In this document: positions 14,501 to 25,814 of the stretch, one piece after another
Numbering within the stretch: position 1 is the stretch's first letter
Layout of the letters: every line of letters starts with the position of its first letter
NCBI RefSeq assembly: GCF_000787575.1
Contig: NW_012236513.1
Coordinates: 186,001 to 250,000 of the forward strand
DNA length: 64,000 bases
Source of the DNA: Acytostelium subglobosum LB1
Taxonomy: Eukaryota > Evosea > Eumycetozoa > Acytosteliales > Acytosteliaceae
Direction: 5' to 3'
Position numbers and translations under genes: made by a program
The notes under the pieces: model-generated
Databases searched by the model: none
What the model was told of the DNA's origin: nothing
Seen by the model: only the letters and a program-made list of their open reading frames with translations

Positions 14501-16287
14501 TCGCCTTCATCAAGATCACGGCGACCCGTCCCGATGTCGTGATAGCCAACACGCTGAACAATCCATCGATCAGATTCAGCAACATGACGATCGATGTCTT
14601 TGCGGAACAGGCGGTCAAGTTCAACGTATCGCTCGCGCCAACCAACACCATGGAGTGCTCTCTCAACCCAATCCTATACATCACAGAGATTGGATCGTTG
14701 GACTTCATTAAGTTCAAGGTGAGCGACTGCAACAAGGTTGGCGGCACATTCTTCTACACTGGAGAAATGAAGTTGCCACGCTCTTGGGGTCTGCGTGGCA
14801 TCACGGCCTCTTTCTGGAACGTTGTTGACAAGTATGGTTACACGACTGGATTCCACAGTGGTGAGGTTATGCCAACGATCATTATGGGACAAGTTGTTCA
14901 TGTGGACGAGTCTGTATTGGATTATTATTACAAGACAATCAATATCACTGGAGAGGGATTGGTCGGTGCTCAGTTTATGCTCAACAATCAGCTGGTTACA
15001 CCAACATTCCCTGATCCCAACACTGCCATCATCCCATTCGGTGCCTTCCAGCCCTTCCTTGACAAAGACAACCACATCACCATCAATAACGTCGAATACG
15101 TCCTTGACTTCTTCTGTGAGTATCAATCAAATGATAATATATCTTGATTGATTGATCAATCGTACTAACGTCCCACAATCATAGACTGTGACTCATTCGA
15201 TTGTAGTGGACATGGTACATGTATTGAGGAAACATGTCATTGCAACTTACCATGGAGCGGTGAGGATTGTTCGATCAACAAGAACTACACATGCCCAGAG
15301 AACTGTAATGGTAATGGTGATTGTGTTGATCAGAACTGCATGTGCCATAATGGTCACGCAGGTCCAACTTGTAAACTAGACTTGGAGGAGGTCGATGTGG
15401 ACATGGACTACAACGAAGATATGTCCACGGCCATCCTGGGCGTGTCCAAGGTCAATGACACAAAGCTCACCCAAGACACAAAGTCCGTTTCCTACAACAT
15501 ATCCATTGTTGCCATTCAAGAGATGAGCTATGATGACTCGGTGGCCAACAACATCACATTGGATTGGAAGTTGGCATCGACCACTGCCAACTCGACCAAG
15601 TACACAATCACCAACATGAAGGGACAACACGCATCCAACACAATCACATTGACAATTGACAAGTTCATGGCGGGTGGACAGACGGTGTGGGCCAACAAGA
15701 CACTCAACTTCCAGCCCAACACAATCAAGTACACAGTGAGCTTTGATGGATATAACTTCACCAGTCAGCTCAACTACATCCAGATCATATTCCAGACAGT
15801 GTCCATGGGTGAATGTACCCAACAACAGAATGAGAACATCACATGGGGTGCAGCATCACTTCAAGACATGCATTACTTTGTCATCCCACAACATCAGATG
15901 CAATGCTATGGCAGATTCCCAACATCTGTCATCTCAGATGGTCGTGTGATGTCCATCTCCAACAAGATTATCTCTGCCGCGGAGCCCGTGCAGATCGCCA
16001 CCGCCGTGCCATTCTTCAAGAAGTCGGCCGCGATTGATCCAGACTTCTCCGTGTTGGTGTCATACAATCAAGCCAATAGCAATGCCGGCAAGTGCTCTGG
16101 AAAGAGTGATGACGGCAGGAAACCCTACGTCATCCCACTGATCGTCGTTGGCTGTGTGATCTTCGTAGCAGTCGTAGGAGTTGTACTATACATGGCATTG
16201 AAGAGGAACATCTATGTGCGCCACAGACTGCACTTGATGCGTACCAAGAGTAACCTTGGCTCCACCAAACGACTGGACAAACTGTAG
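11508..16287 (+). CDS. ComC-like EGF-domain type I membrane glycoprotein, paralogue 3 (one intron missing)
   Basis: Four exons: 11508-11598, 11685-13298, 13388-15115 and 15185-16287, giving 1511 residues. The signal peptide starts MKRFITLCVLVVLMLTPNIL and is followed by a Gly/Pro segment. The domain order matches its two neighbours: glycosylated ectodomain, DYYYKTINITGEGLVG, two EGF-like modules, ComC-type beta domain, membrane helix (YVIPLIVVGCVIFVAVVGVV) and basic tail ending RLDKL. The third intron of paralogues 1 and 2, which splits RNIG, is absent; coding runs through as RNVGYQPFP, so the intron was lost here or gained earlier in the other two. A Gly/Ser-rich insert (about residues 185-195) is particular to this copy. 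Exon 2 uses many C-ending codons, visibly more than exon 1 or the 3' exons. Confidence 0.87.
13348..13360. repeat. Intronic palindrome in ComC-like gene 3, intron 2
   Basis: TGGAATAATTCCA, a perfect TGGAA/TTCCA pair, between the donor at 13299 and the acceptor at 13387, followed by a C-rich tract. Confidence 0.7.
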
Positions 16288-16419
16288 AACATCCCAACCA
16301 AATCCCCTACCCCAACACCAACTTGGAACCCTTCCACCACACCCGATCGATTACTCCAACCAACCAACCAATCAATCAATTGAATCTTGGTATTTTTGAC
16401 ACATTATTTTAATGCCGAC

Positions 16420-18473
16420 TTACACAGCAAAGGACTTTCTCCTTGATTTAAAGATTAAATAGAGTACTATACATGCAGCAAAGGCATTACAGAAGGCACT
16501 GAGTAGGAATGAATGGAAGAAGCATTGCTCGCCAAAGCACTGATCATTAGTCTCGTCAGCCTTTGAATCATACAACTCTCCACTAATGTATCCAAATGTC
16601 AATGATCCAGCCGCAGAGGCAATGGCCAACTAGAATGAATGATTGATTGATTGAGTGAGTGTTGTGTTAGCGGTGGTGCTATGGGATAGTCCCGCCATCA
16701 CATAGGATCACTTACCAATCCAAAGTTAAGTCCAAAGTTGCGAACACCAAAGCGAAGACTGGTGAGTAGGACCATGGTGGAGACTAGACCACCGTAGCCA
16801 ATACCGGTGAATATGGTGGCCACAATGTAGAGTGAATCGGTGTGGAAGGCATAGAACATGTGAGTGATTGATATTATGGTGGCTGAAAAGAATAGGAACC
16901 AGAACCTTGATATCTTCCTTGAGAATAAATCAGACATCAGACCAAATGTAGATCTTCCAGTGAGGTTGCAAGCTGCAAACACAATCACCAAGTCAGTTCG
17001 TAAGTTCTCTGGATGATTGATTTGACAATGTGAGTAAGTTGTCCATGATTGGAAAGTCACTTGATCGTCCAAATGGTCACGTGACCATTGTTAATCACTT
17101 CAAGTGACTGGTTGGCAATGTTTACCTTTCTTATTTAAAGACTTGCCAACTGATCCAATGTTGTTGAGGAACATCAAGCCACACTAAATAAGTTGATGGA
17201 AGTGGTTAGTCGATGGTCCAAGCAATGCTCGGAAGACGATATACATACTCCTGCAACAAAGAAGTAGATGGTGAACATCAACCAGAATTCTGAAGTCTTT
17301 AGAAGGTTACGTCCACTTATGTCTCGCTTGCCATCAAGATAGTTTGGACTGTTGGCATCGTCAGTTGTGTCCTCTTTCAGTATTGGTGACTCCTCTACAT
17401 CCTCCTTTGTCAATAGATTATAGTTTGTATTATTGGTACCTGAAGTAGATGCTGTCAAGTCCTCCTTTGCACCCTACGTTATATGGAATAAATTAGTAAG
17501 TGTCACGTGATCAGATAATTGTGTCACGTGATCAGATAATAGTGTCACGTGATCCAGCAAAATGATAAAGATAATGATAGTTACAATGTATCGAAGAAGG
17601 AATGCACCTAGGAATGAGACGATGGAACAGAGAATGGAGAGGAAGAGAATGTATCCTTGGACATCCTTGTGAACGCCAAATGTGTTGCGATAGATGATGC
17701 CAAACATGCCGGAAGATGTGGCAAACAGACCGACAAGGCCACCACTGATCTTGCCACGGTGTTTCAATGAGAAGTTGTGGATGTTGGAGATGATTGCCGC
17801 TGTGAATGAGGCATGTGATGCCTGACCCACCATGAACAAGAAGAAGCTGAGCAAGTATGGGTTGGAGGGGAAACGGTCCACCAGCATAAGATAGAAGCCA
17901 AAGTATCCAATGATGTAGTAGACTGCTGCGATCAATGAAGTATAGAAAGGGCCATATAAATCAAACAAGTATCCGACTGTGACTCCAAGGTATCTTTGGG
18001 TGATGGCAAGGGTTAGGGTAGGCGAGGGTTAAGGGGAAGGGCGAGGCAACATACATTCCAACATCTCCAAGAGATATTGAGGTGTTGATTTCGGTTTGAT
18101 CAAAGTGTAGTTGAGTCTTGACGTTGTTGGAGATGACACTGAAGCCATAGAGTGTGCCTGATATCAGCATGGTCAGGATGCCCCAACCCAATGTAATGTA
18201 TCGCATCTTGTTATCATTGTCACGAAAGATAGGCGGACGATAGAACATCTTGGCATGAAGCTGCTCTGACGCTGCAGATGTCTCGACCAATGGCTCCAAC
18301 GCAGGTGTTGTCTCATCAGTCCACCCACCAGTTGACTGCTCGAGCACTACTCCACCAACATCACCACTATCAGTGTCTTCATTATGATGTGAATGATCAG
18401 AAGTCAATGACACTTCAACATCATCGTCATCTCCACCAGGTGTGCTGCTCTCTCTTTCGATTGGAGTGACCAT
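16420..18473 (-). CDS. Major facilitator superfamily transporter, nodulin-like type
   Basis: Six exons, in transcript order 18473-18055, 17993-17585, 17473-17249, 17183-17126, 16972-16716 and 16629-16420, giving 525 residues. An acidic, Ser-rich cytoplasmic N-terminus (about 95 residues) precedes the first membrane helix (ITLGWGILTMLISGTLYGFS). About twelve hydrophobic segments follow. MFS hallmarks are visible: a GDVGIYLGVTVGYLFDLYG loop after helix 2 and ACNLTGRSTFGLMSDLFSRK as the mid-protein loop motif. A charged central loop (residues ~280-330) separates the two halves. This layout fits the nodulin-like/monocarboxylate-type MFS branch; substrate unknown. It converges with ComC-like gene 3, with only about 130 bases between the two stops. 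Intron 2 (17584-17474) carries a 21-base tandem repeat containing CACGTG. Confidence 0.85.
17501..17558. repeat. 21-base tandem repeat (2.6 copies) inside an MFS-gene intron
   Basis: Units beginning TGTCACGTGATCAGATAAT start at 17501, 17522 and 17543; the last copy is partial. Each contains the palindrome CACGTG. The array lies wholly in intron 2 of the transporter gene. The 21-base period leaves the reading frame unchanged if the intron is retained, and that frame stays open until the TAG at the acceptor. Confidence 0.7.
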
Positions 18474-19071
18474 CGTCGTGTGTCCTGCTGTTGCTGTTGC
18501 TGTTGCTGAACTTGGTTGTTGGTATTATTATAACTTATGATGTTGTGGACAGACTGAATGATGATGAGTTGTGTTGTGAGAGCGAGAGAGAGTCTGTGAG
18601 TGGGACTGCCCCTGATTATCGGGTGTGACTGTTCGTCACAAATTATTATTATTTCAATTCAATTTCAGAGATATTGAGCTGATGACCCCCAACCGATCAA
18701 TCAAAACGATCAAACTAGCTAGCTGTAACTCCCCCACAACACTAATGATCAAAAACTCTCTATGTCTGTGTTCCGAACCATCAATCATCTAAATTCACTA
18801 TGTTCTGCTAAGGCTATGTATGATCCTCTGTGAATCAATCTTGGCCACCTAAGGACTTTCGTTTGAAGTCTATCGAGGATGATGGCCACTAAAATAGTTG
18901 TTTCCTAACCAATCAATCATTCTTCATTTTATCGAGTTGTATTATACATGTGCATGTTGTATCCATTTGCAGTCAGACAGACCTGCGTCGACTTGATTGA
19001 TGTTGTTGATGCTGATGCTGATGTTGATGCTGCAGAAGATGACCATGTAGTTGATGGGTCTGTCCAGACCA
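18474..19071. other. Intergenic region between the transporter and COMMD2 genes
   Basis: Roughly 600 bases holding the transporter promoter/5' UTR and the COMMD2 3' UTR. GTTGCTGTTGCT microsatellite-like runs lie near 18490, and GATGCTGATGCTGATG near 19009. No gene seen. Confidence 0.5.
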
Positions 19072-19882
19072 TTACTTGATGTTACGCATGATACGACGAC
19101 AGTCATTGGAACGTATTTCGTTGAGCGCTGACTCTAGTTCGTTACAGAGATGCTTGAGATTGTTTGGATCGGTCTGCAAGAGGTGCTCTTTCTTGTCCTC
19201 TGTGCCACCGGACTGCGTCGTCAGCTTGAGCAGGTAGATTGGATTGATGGTCTGTCCGCGCAAACTTCTGTTGGCCACCTGCACATCGAGACGCCACTCG
19301 AGGTTGGCGTAGTGATCAAAGTGTGGATAGAGCTCCTGCAGGATCTCTCTGATCTCTGTCCTGTTCTCCAAGTAGACCTCTTTCAGATGGTCGACAAGCT
19401 CGTCGGCGTACTTTAGTGCGCTGAGTGAGTCTCTAAAGTCTGCGTCTGTGAGCAAGAATCTTGAACACTCAACAAACAAGTGTGACAGTCCCTTCACGAC
19501 GTTCTCGACCGTATCGGGTGTTGCTCCTAACTTCTCTGTAAGTTGATTATGTGGTGGGTGATGGTGATGTTGTTGTCGTTTATCCCGATAAGGTAAGTAT
19601 GTGTGATTGATCCCATGTCCATGGCTATTCACTCATGATTCGTATACATACTTGAAGCTGCAATGTATAGTTTCTTATTATCACCTTTACGAATGAACTC
19701 TAAAGAGATGTTACAGAACTCCTTGACAACTATGATACATATCAAATGGTAAGTATGTTGATATGATTGATTGATTGAACGATCCAATGATATTGCTGAA
19801 TCGCCTCACACTCACCATCGAGTTCAATTGTCTTTAAGAATTGTAGATCATGTCTATGATTGTTATCAAGTACTATAATCAT
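19072..19882 (-). CDS. commd2: COMM domain-containing protein 2
   Basis: Three exons, in transcript order 19882-19816, 19729-19652 and 19535-19072, giving 202 residues, close to the ~199 of animal COMMD2. Collinear matches to COMMD2 run along its whole length: [18 protein letters not shown] near residue 22, a helical domain with [19 protein letters not shown], then the COMM domain with [17 protein letters not shown] and the signature end [14 protein letters not shown] proteins form the Commander complex with CCDC22/CCDC93, which recycles endosomal cargo with the retriever complex. The two short 5' exons were found by splice-site reading and homology. The frame upstream of the third exon is also open, so a naive caller would start too far inside the intron. 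Confidence 0.93.
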
Positions 19883-21190
19883 TTTATATGTGTATATGTA
19901 TATGTATATGTATATGTATAAGAAAAATTCAAAGTAAGTATTACAAGTTCAAAAATGAGGAACAAGATACTTTCAAAAGTTCTTGCTTAGCACTCTCCCA
20001 GCTTGAATAATCAATCACTTTTTCCAAAAAACTCAATGTTAGAGATAAAGACAGATACTAGTATACAAATAATAATAACCAGAGTATTATACTTGTTGAA
20101 GTAATGTAATGGTCAACAAAGAGAATACGTCAAACAAACCAGACAACAATCCAATATCGAACTACATTTGTGTTCATCCACTCACTTGTTTGTGCGATTG
20201 ATAATTTGTTGTGATACATCTACAAGATTATCAAATTATCAATTCAAGGACCTAACTTGTTGATGTTGTTGTTGTTGCTATTGTTATTGTCGACAAGTAC
20301 CCAGAGTGAGTGGTTACTCACTGACATGGTATTTGAACATCATCATATTCTTGATGTGACAAGAATAATGAAGATAGATTAAGGTAAGTTATAAATTACC
20401 ACCTCTCTTTATCTTTATAATAATATAATAATTATTGATTGCGAGCTATAAACAGCCAAAGACAATTCCAGATTATTCACTCCTTACTTTATTCATTCAT
20501 TCATTCCTAATGGATTCCACTCGGTCCATTATCCCCATTAAACCTAACAAATCTAGAGGTAAAACGACGTCGTGATTGTTTTTTTGGTAATGATGATGTT
20601 GTTGTAATAATGAACAACTTACTTTTTTTGGATACAAGTAATAACCGCGTGAGTAGTTTGAAACGATCTACCACTCGACATCCACAAAACTAAGTCACAC
20701 ACTTCCACACACTGTTCTTGCTGATTCTAGTGTCGTCACCCAAATCGACAGCAGATATTTTTGTGCATGCCATTGGATCTTTGGTGTCTGTACAAGGCGT
20801 GGGGTGCGTGTCAATGCAGAATGATGTCGTGACTAAGGGTGTGTGTGAATGCTAGCGTCAAAGGTACAAGTCCTTGTTGTCTTGTACTGCAGACCATGGA
20901 CAATGTGTCTGGCATATTGACAACCTTGTTGTTGATTGAGTGCACAAGGTGAATGAGAAGGTTGAGGTCATGGTCCGGCACCAATGACGCAGTACAAGGT
21001 CACGATTCATATAAACTTGGCAATAATAATACTCCAACGCTCATTCTCTTTATCCCTTAACAGTCAGGTGGTTACCATTATCTCTCTCTCTCTCTTCTAC
21101 TACCTCCATGCAATCAAGTTGACACTCATTCATACTATATCAATCTCTTTATTATTTATATATATTATATGTATAAACATTGATCGATCG

Positions 21191-21229
<39 letters not shown>

Positions 21230-21230
21230 G
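19883..21230. other. Intergenic region between COMMD2 and the sulfotransferase gene
   Basis: About 1.35 kb lying between divergent genes (COMMD2 to the left on -, sulfotransferase to the right on +), so it should hold both promoters. It contains a (TATATG)n run at about 19890-19920, GTTGTTGTTG near 20260, TCTCTCTCTC near 21080, and (ATCA)n just before the sulfotransferase ATG. No supported coding region or RNA gene. Confidence 0.5.
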
Positions 21231-22741
21231 ATGGTGATGATGATGAGGAATGCAAAGACAAAGAATAATACATATGGAAAGCTTGTTATAATATTGTTGA
21301 CAGCATGCGTTGTCAGTTTATTGTTCATGTTTCATTTGAACACGAGTTGTGATGTACAGTCACAGCAGCAGCAACAACAACAACGTGTAGATATAGACAA
21401 ATCGTTGGAGACAGGTGCAGGTGCGAATCAACAACATACACAACTGGCTTCAACTCCAAATAACAACAACAATGATATAGTAGTACCTGGCATCAACTCA
21501 ATGAAACAACCTACACCAAAGTCTTCGGACCATCCAGATGGGCCACTGGTGGCCAGCGATGCCTTCCAGACCTTCCTCACATTCTTGTACTATCATACAG
21601 AGTACACCAACGTGACACCAACCTCACCATCCAAGCACCAGTATGGAGAGTACGTGCGTACAATCACCCTGCCCGAGCCAGGTTTCGAGCATCCCGCCGT
21701 GATGGAGGTGGACAAGATCAAGGCGCTCATTGACAAGGTGCCCGAGAAGGATAAGGACCGCAACAATTCGCTCAACTTTTTGGAACGTCGCCGACTCGAG
21801 TCGGACGTCGTGCGCGAGTTCTACGAGTTTGAGGGCCGCATGTTCTCTTTGGAGCGCGCCAGAGAGGAGCTGAAACTATACAACACAATGCCATTCTTCG
21901 AGACTCCAATCCAGCCTCGACTGCCCAAGCCCATGATGTCGGGGCCATACCTCTTCCTGCACGTGCCCAAGACTGGCGGCAACTCTGTTCTTCACCTTTT
22001 CCGTCTGACATTCGCCAAGAAGGCTGTGCAGCAATGGGTCCACCCAGGCCACAACGAGAAGCATTTGATCCGCGGTGCCAAGGCCGTCGTGGGCCACTTC
22101 AACTATGGTCTGCATACTTATCTTGATCAGCCAGACCGCGACACTGCCAACTACATGACAATGCTGAGGGATCCAGTCGAGAGAGTCATATCACATTATT
22201 ATTATCATCGCGAGAAGATACAGGACGAGGGTCATGCCCTGGCCATGAAGTTAAAGTTTGAGGAATGGCTGGAACAATCCCCAAGAGGTGCCAACGAGCA
22301 AACCAGAGTACTCTCTGGCATGTCCACCGAAGCCGAGAAGAATGTCTCAATGGAATCATTCAGGATGGCATTATATCATTTGAGAAAGTAAGTACTGGAT
22401 GGAACTATTCCAATCACTTGACCACATACTCACACTCCAATCAATCAATCAATCAATCTAATAGGATGAAGTTCGTTGGAATCACAGAGAAGTTCAAAGA
22501 GTCAATTGTGATGATGAAGTATTATTGTGGCTTGGGAGCAATGAAGGAGGTAAAGATCAATAATAGAAAGAAGAAGCAACCTGATGTACCAGCGGATGTG
22601 ATCGAGTTGATCAAGAAGAAGAACTGGATGGACATTTACCTCTACGAAGAGGCCTTGAAGATGTTTGATCGACAGACAGAGATAATAGGTGAACAACGTA
22701 TCAAGGATGAGATCAACAATCCAACCCTGTGGCGTAGATAA
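21231..22741 (+). CDS. Golgi-type carbohydrate sulfotransferase (type II membrane protein)
   Basis: Two exons, 21231-22387 and 22465-22741, giving 477 residues. A short cytoplasmic tail precedes a signal anchor at about residues 17-36 (KLVIILLTACVVSLLFMFHL), then a polyQ stem. The catalytic domain shows the PAPS-binding signatures of membrane sulfotransferases: a 5'-phosphosulfate loop in FLHVPKTGGNSVLHLFR and the 3'-phosphate motif RDPVERVISHYYYHR, with FVGITEKFKES after the intron. This pattern fits the heparan-sulfate/chondroitin 2-O or 6-O family; in amoebae the acceptor may be N-glycans or other glycoproteins. I placed the start at MVMMMRNAKTK: the in-frame ATG at 21180 would translate the (ATCA)n leader as INQSINQS, which is a UTR artefact. 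Intron 1 carries TGGAACTATTCCA. Confidence 0.87.
22400..22412. repeat. Intronic palindrome in the sulfotransferase intron
   Basis: TGGAACTATTCCA, starting 13 bases after the donor at 22388; (CAAT)n then leads to the acceptor. Confidence 0.7.
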
Positions 22742-23031
22742 CATCACAAACATTGGATATTGATGGGATGGATGTGATAGATGGATGTACTTGGAGAATT
22801 CATTTGACTCCAAGTTGACTCGAGTCTGTCTGTCTGTCTTTCCGTCGCCTGGCAAGCCTACAATAAATGGATGTCCAACCCAATCAAAGGACACATGTAT
22901 ATCATATACCAAGGGTACGCTGGGGAAATGTTCACTCGTTCATTCATTCATTTTAGGATGGATGGAGATGATGTGGATGGTTTGATTGAGTTTTGTATGT
23001 ATGTATGGTTGTTGACGCAGGTTTGGATGGA

Positions 23032-25022
23032 TTAGACAACGGTGGCGTCCAATACATTGGAAAGGATGATATCTTGTACAGAGCTGAACACCTTCTCGAA
23101 GGACTTGGTGTCAGTGGCGCATGTGAAGTGAGAGTAAACGAACTTGCTAGACTGTTTCCTCTTGCTCAGGAACAAGTTCTTGATATAATTTGATGCTCGC
23201 TCATATGTTTGGTCCTCTGGATATGTGTGGAGATGAAGTTAGTTCATATCCATGTTTGATTGATTGAGTGGAGTGATTGATGATCATACCTTTGTATTCT
23301 GGGAAACATGTTTGCATTGATATACGCTTGAGCTTCTCTTGGAAGAGATCGATCTTATTCAGGAAGAGGATCACTGATGAGTTGGGGAATGAGGCGTCGT
23401 TGCACACTTGGTCAAAGAGTGTGAGTGACTCTTGGAGACGGTTGGCTGATCCGTCTTCGACCAACATCTGGTCGTACTCATTGATGGCCGCCACGTATAC
23501 AATGGCAGTGACATCCTCAAAGAAGTGTATCCACTTCTTTCGCTCGCCACGCTGTCCTCCAACATCCACAATCTTGAACATCACATCTGCCACCTTAAAG
23601 TCTGTCTCTATCACTCCAGTTGTCTGGCTCCTCGAGCTCAATATATCAAAGCTAGTTGGTGTGTAGTCTGCCTTGATCAATCTTGACAACTCATTCAAAT
23701 AGCTATATGATTGATGGAGTTTGAATAATGAGTTAGCATTTGAGTTTGAGTGAGTGGGATGATTCCGGCTACATACTATTTAACTGAATCATTGATATGG
23801 TATCTCTGGGCCTTGATAATAACATCTGTTTGTACAATAGAGTCGGACCATATCTTGTTGATTAGTTCGCTGATGTGTGTGGGGATACCCTTGTCCTCGA
23901 CAAGGGAGGCATTGGCCTCGAAGCTGGTGCTCAGTTGTCCCAACTCGGATGAGGAAGCAGCAGCGTCGTTCAGGTTGAAGCTGGTATTGGGAGAGATTGA
24001 TGTTGATGATATTGATGATGATGAGCTGGTGAGCTTTGGTGTATTCATGGGTGAGTGATTGTTGCTAAGACGCAGTGAGGGGCGCGACGCTTGGTACACT
24101 TGGAACCAGCTGGCAAACTGCTCAATGGCAGCGCGGGTCTCTGGCGCCACCTGGATGCCATGCTCCTGGATCGTGTGCACGAGGATGGCCATGCCATCAA
24201 TCACATTGCGATGTACCAGTCTGCGGTAGAAGTCCTTCTCCTCGTCCGTGAAGCCCTTGGAGTGCAGGATCTTCATCTGCTTGACGACAGTGGACTTGCC
24301 CGACTCGCCAGTGCCCAGCAACAACAGCTTGATAATGGGCACGCGACTCTTATGTCTCATGTCGTCCTGGATCATCTTTTCGATCTGCTTGTGCTTGGCC
24401 AGCTTGGACTCGTCGGTCTCCTCTGCGTAGGAGGCGGCCTCCTTGATCGACTCGATCCACTGCACCTGCTGATCCTTTGTTCCCGCAGATATAATCCATG
24501 ACTTGCCCTCGAATGTCTCAATATTGAAGCAATACTCTCTTGGATTATTGTTCTTTGTGTGTACATACTCTGCACAACGGCAGTTATAAAGTGGTATCTT
24601 TCCTCTTGGTGAGTTGGTTGATTCTTTCTGTTATATGTGTTGTCGATGTGATTGTGTTAGTGAGTGTGGTGTATGGGTGATTGATTGATTGGAATCATTC
24701 CAGTGGGGTGGAATATTTTGTCCAAATTGGGAATGATCACCTACACTCTCATCAACATAGTACTCAATATAGTTGGATCCTATCTTTAGGACGAATAATC
24801 TGAGTTTCCAATTCTTGATCACTATATGATAGATTGAATGATTGATTGATTAGTGTCAGTGGAACCAATCCAATCAAACTTATGATTATCAATATTACCA
24901 TGTCCTTTCTTTGACAAGTATCCTCTAAGTATTGTTCCCTTGGCTGTGCTAAACTGTGATGGTGATGAAGCAGCCACAGCAGTGGCCAATGAATTACTAC
25001 TATTATTTGGACTAGTTGACAT
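23032..25022 (-). CDS. PH domain-Galpha fusion: heterotrimeric G-protein alpha subunit with an N-terminal PH domain
   Basis: Five exons, in transcript order 25022-24899, 24821-24745, 24627-23777, 23702-23290 and 23216-23032, giving 549 residues against ~350 for an ordinary Galpha. Residues ~31-131 form a PH domain: ILRGYLSKKGHVIKNWKLRLFVL, then RGKIPLYNC, and a C-terminal helix around VQWIESIKEA. Exon 3 runs without a break from the PH helix into the Galpha core. The core has P-loop GTGESGKST (~172-180), a switch I segment SRSQTTGVIETDF, switch II VDVGGQRGERKKW with the catalytic Gln, NKID, and TCATDT. The helical domain carries a ~65-residue Ser/Thr/Asn insert. The usual MGxxxS myristoylation start is absent, so the PH domain may supply membrane targeting instead (inference). 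It should transduce receptor signals at the plasma membrane. Confidence 0.88.
24690..24702. repeat. Intronic palindrome in the PH-Galpha intron 2
   Basis: TGGAATCATTCCA between the donor (24744) and acceptor (24628) on the minus strand, followed on the coding strand by CAATCAATCAATC. Confidence 0.7.
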
Positions 25023-25814
25023 TGTAAATCTATCTATCTCAATCTTATCTCTATCAAAAGTAATATATATTATAATATTATTATTAGTTATAGGATATGA
25101 CTTTGACCTTTTGTTAATTGTGAGATGGGAAATGCAACACAACTTGATGATGATGGGAGATGGGATGGGGGGACTGACAAGACTCGCAACACCTGTGATT
25201 GGCGATGACTTTCGGATGACCAAAGATCGTGGATGGTGAGTGGGGAGGGGAGGGAGTAATGTAATGAGGTGACAGCGACCCTTGGTACCTGCGACCCTGC
25301 TTGAGCTTGTTGGCTTGATAGTTGTAAGGATACTTGATTGATTAGAATAATAGCCCTGGCTAACTAACCTTGGCTGTCTTTCCTAAGACATATCTCTCAA
25401 TCATTCATTCAATCAATCAATCACACACTAGCAATCCAATCACACAATCACACAATCACACCTGATTGCCTAAAGGACCGCAAAAAAACGACAATCAAAA
25501 ATAATATCATCGACCTGACTTGGACCAACTTTGTGGTTATCGTGTGTGGGAACCCTTGATGGGCGCGAGTATCTACCCGATTTGCATTACAATCACATCT
25601 GTGTTGAGTGGGCCAGCCGTGTGGGCTCATCCGCATTAATCTTGGGTTGGACGGGGGCATGTGACGCGGACTGGCCTGATTGATGTGACGTTGACGACAC
25701 ATTCATTGGCAAAAGGGAATGGCGTGCGTGAATGAATGAATCATGTGCCAGTCAAGTAGGGAAGGGTTGGACAATGTCGCAGACAGTATTATTAATTGTT
25801 GCAAAGTTAACTAA
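25023..25814. other. Intergenic region upstream of the PH-Galpha gene
   Basis: Nearly 800 bases holding the Galpha-gene promoter/5' UTR and the 3' UTR of the acidic protein gene. (CAAT)n runs lie near 25400-25460. The small open frames here lack family resemblance. Confidence 0.5.

Noticed and set aside
15376-15825. 149-residue minus-strand frame inside ComC-like gene 3
   Set aside because: It recurs opposite the same exon in all three paralogues because that coding DNA is conserved; no family resemblance and no independent splice or start signals.
18055-18473. Transporter exon 1 continuing as YVASPFPLTLAYPNPCH...
   Set aside because: That extension is intron 1; a GTATGT donor and the GDVGIYLGVTVGYLFDLYG join give the conserved MFS loop instead.
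21180-21230. Upstream in-frame ATG giving MIDRSINQSINQ for the sulfotransferase
   Set aside because: It translates the (ATCA)n leader repeat found before many starts here; the signal-anchor protein starts sensibly at 21231.
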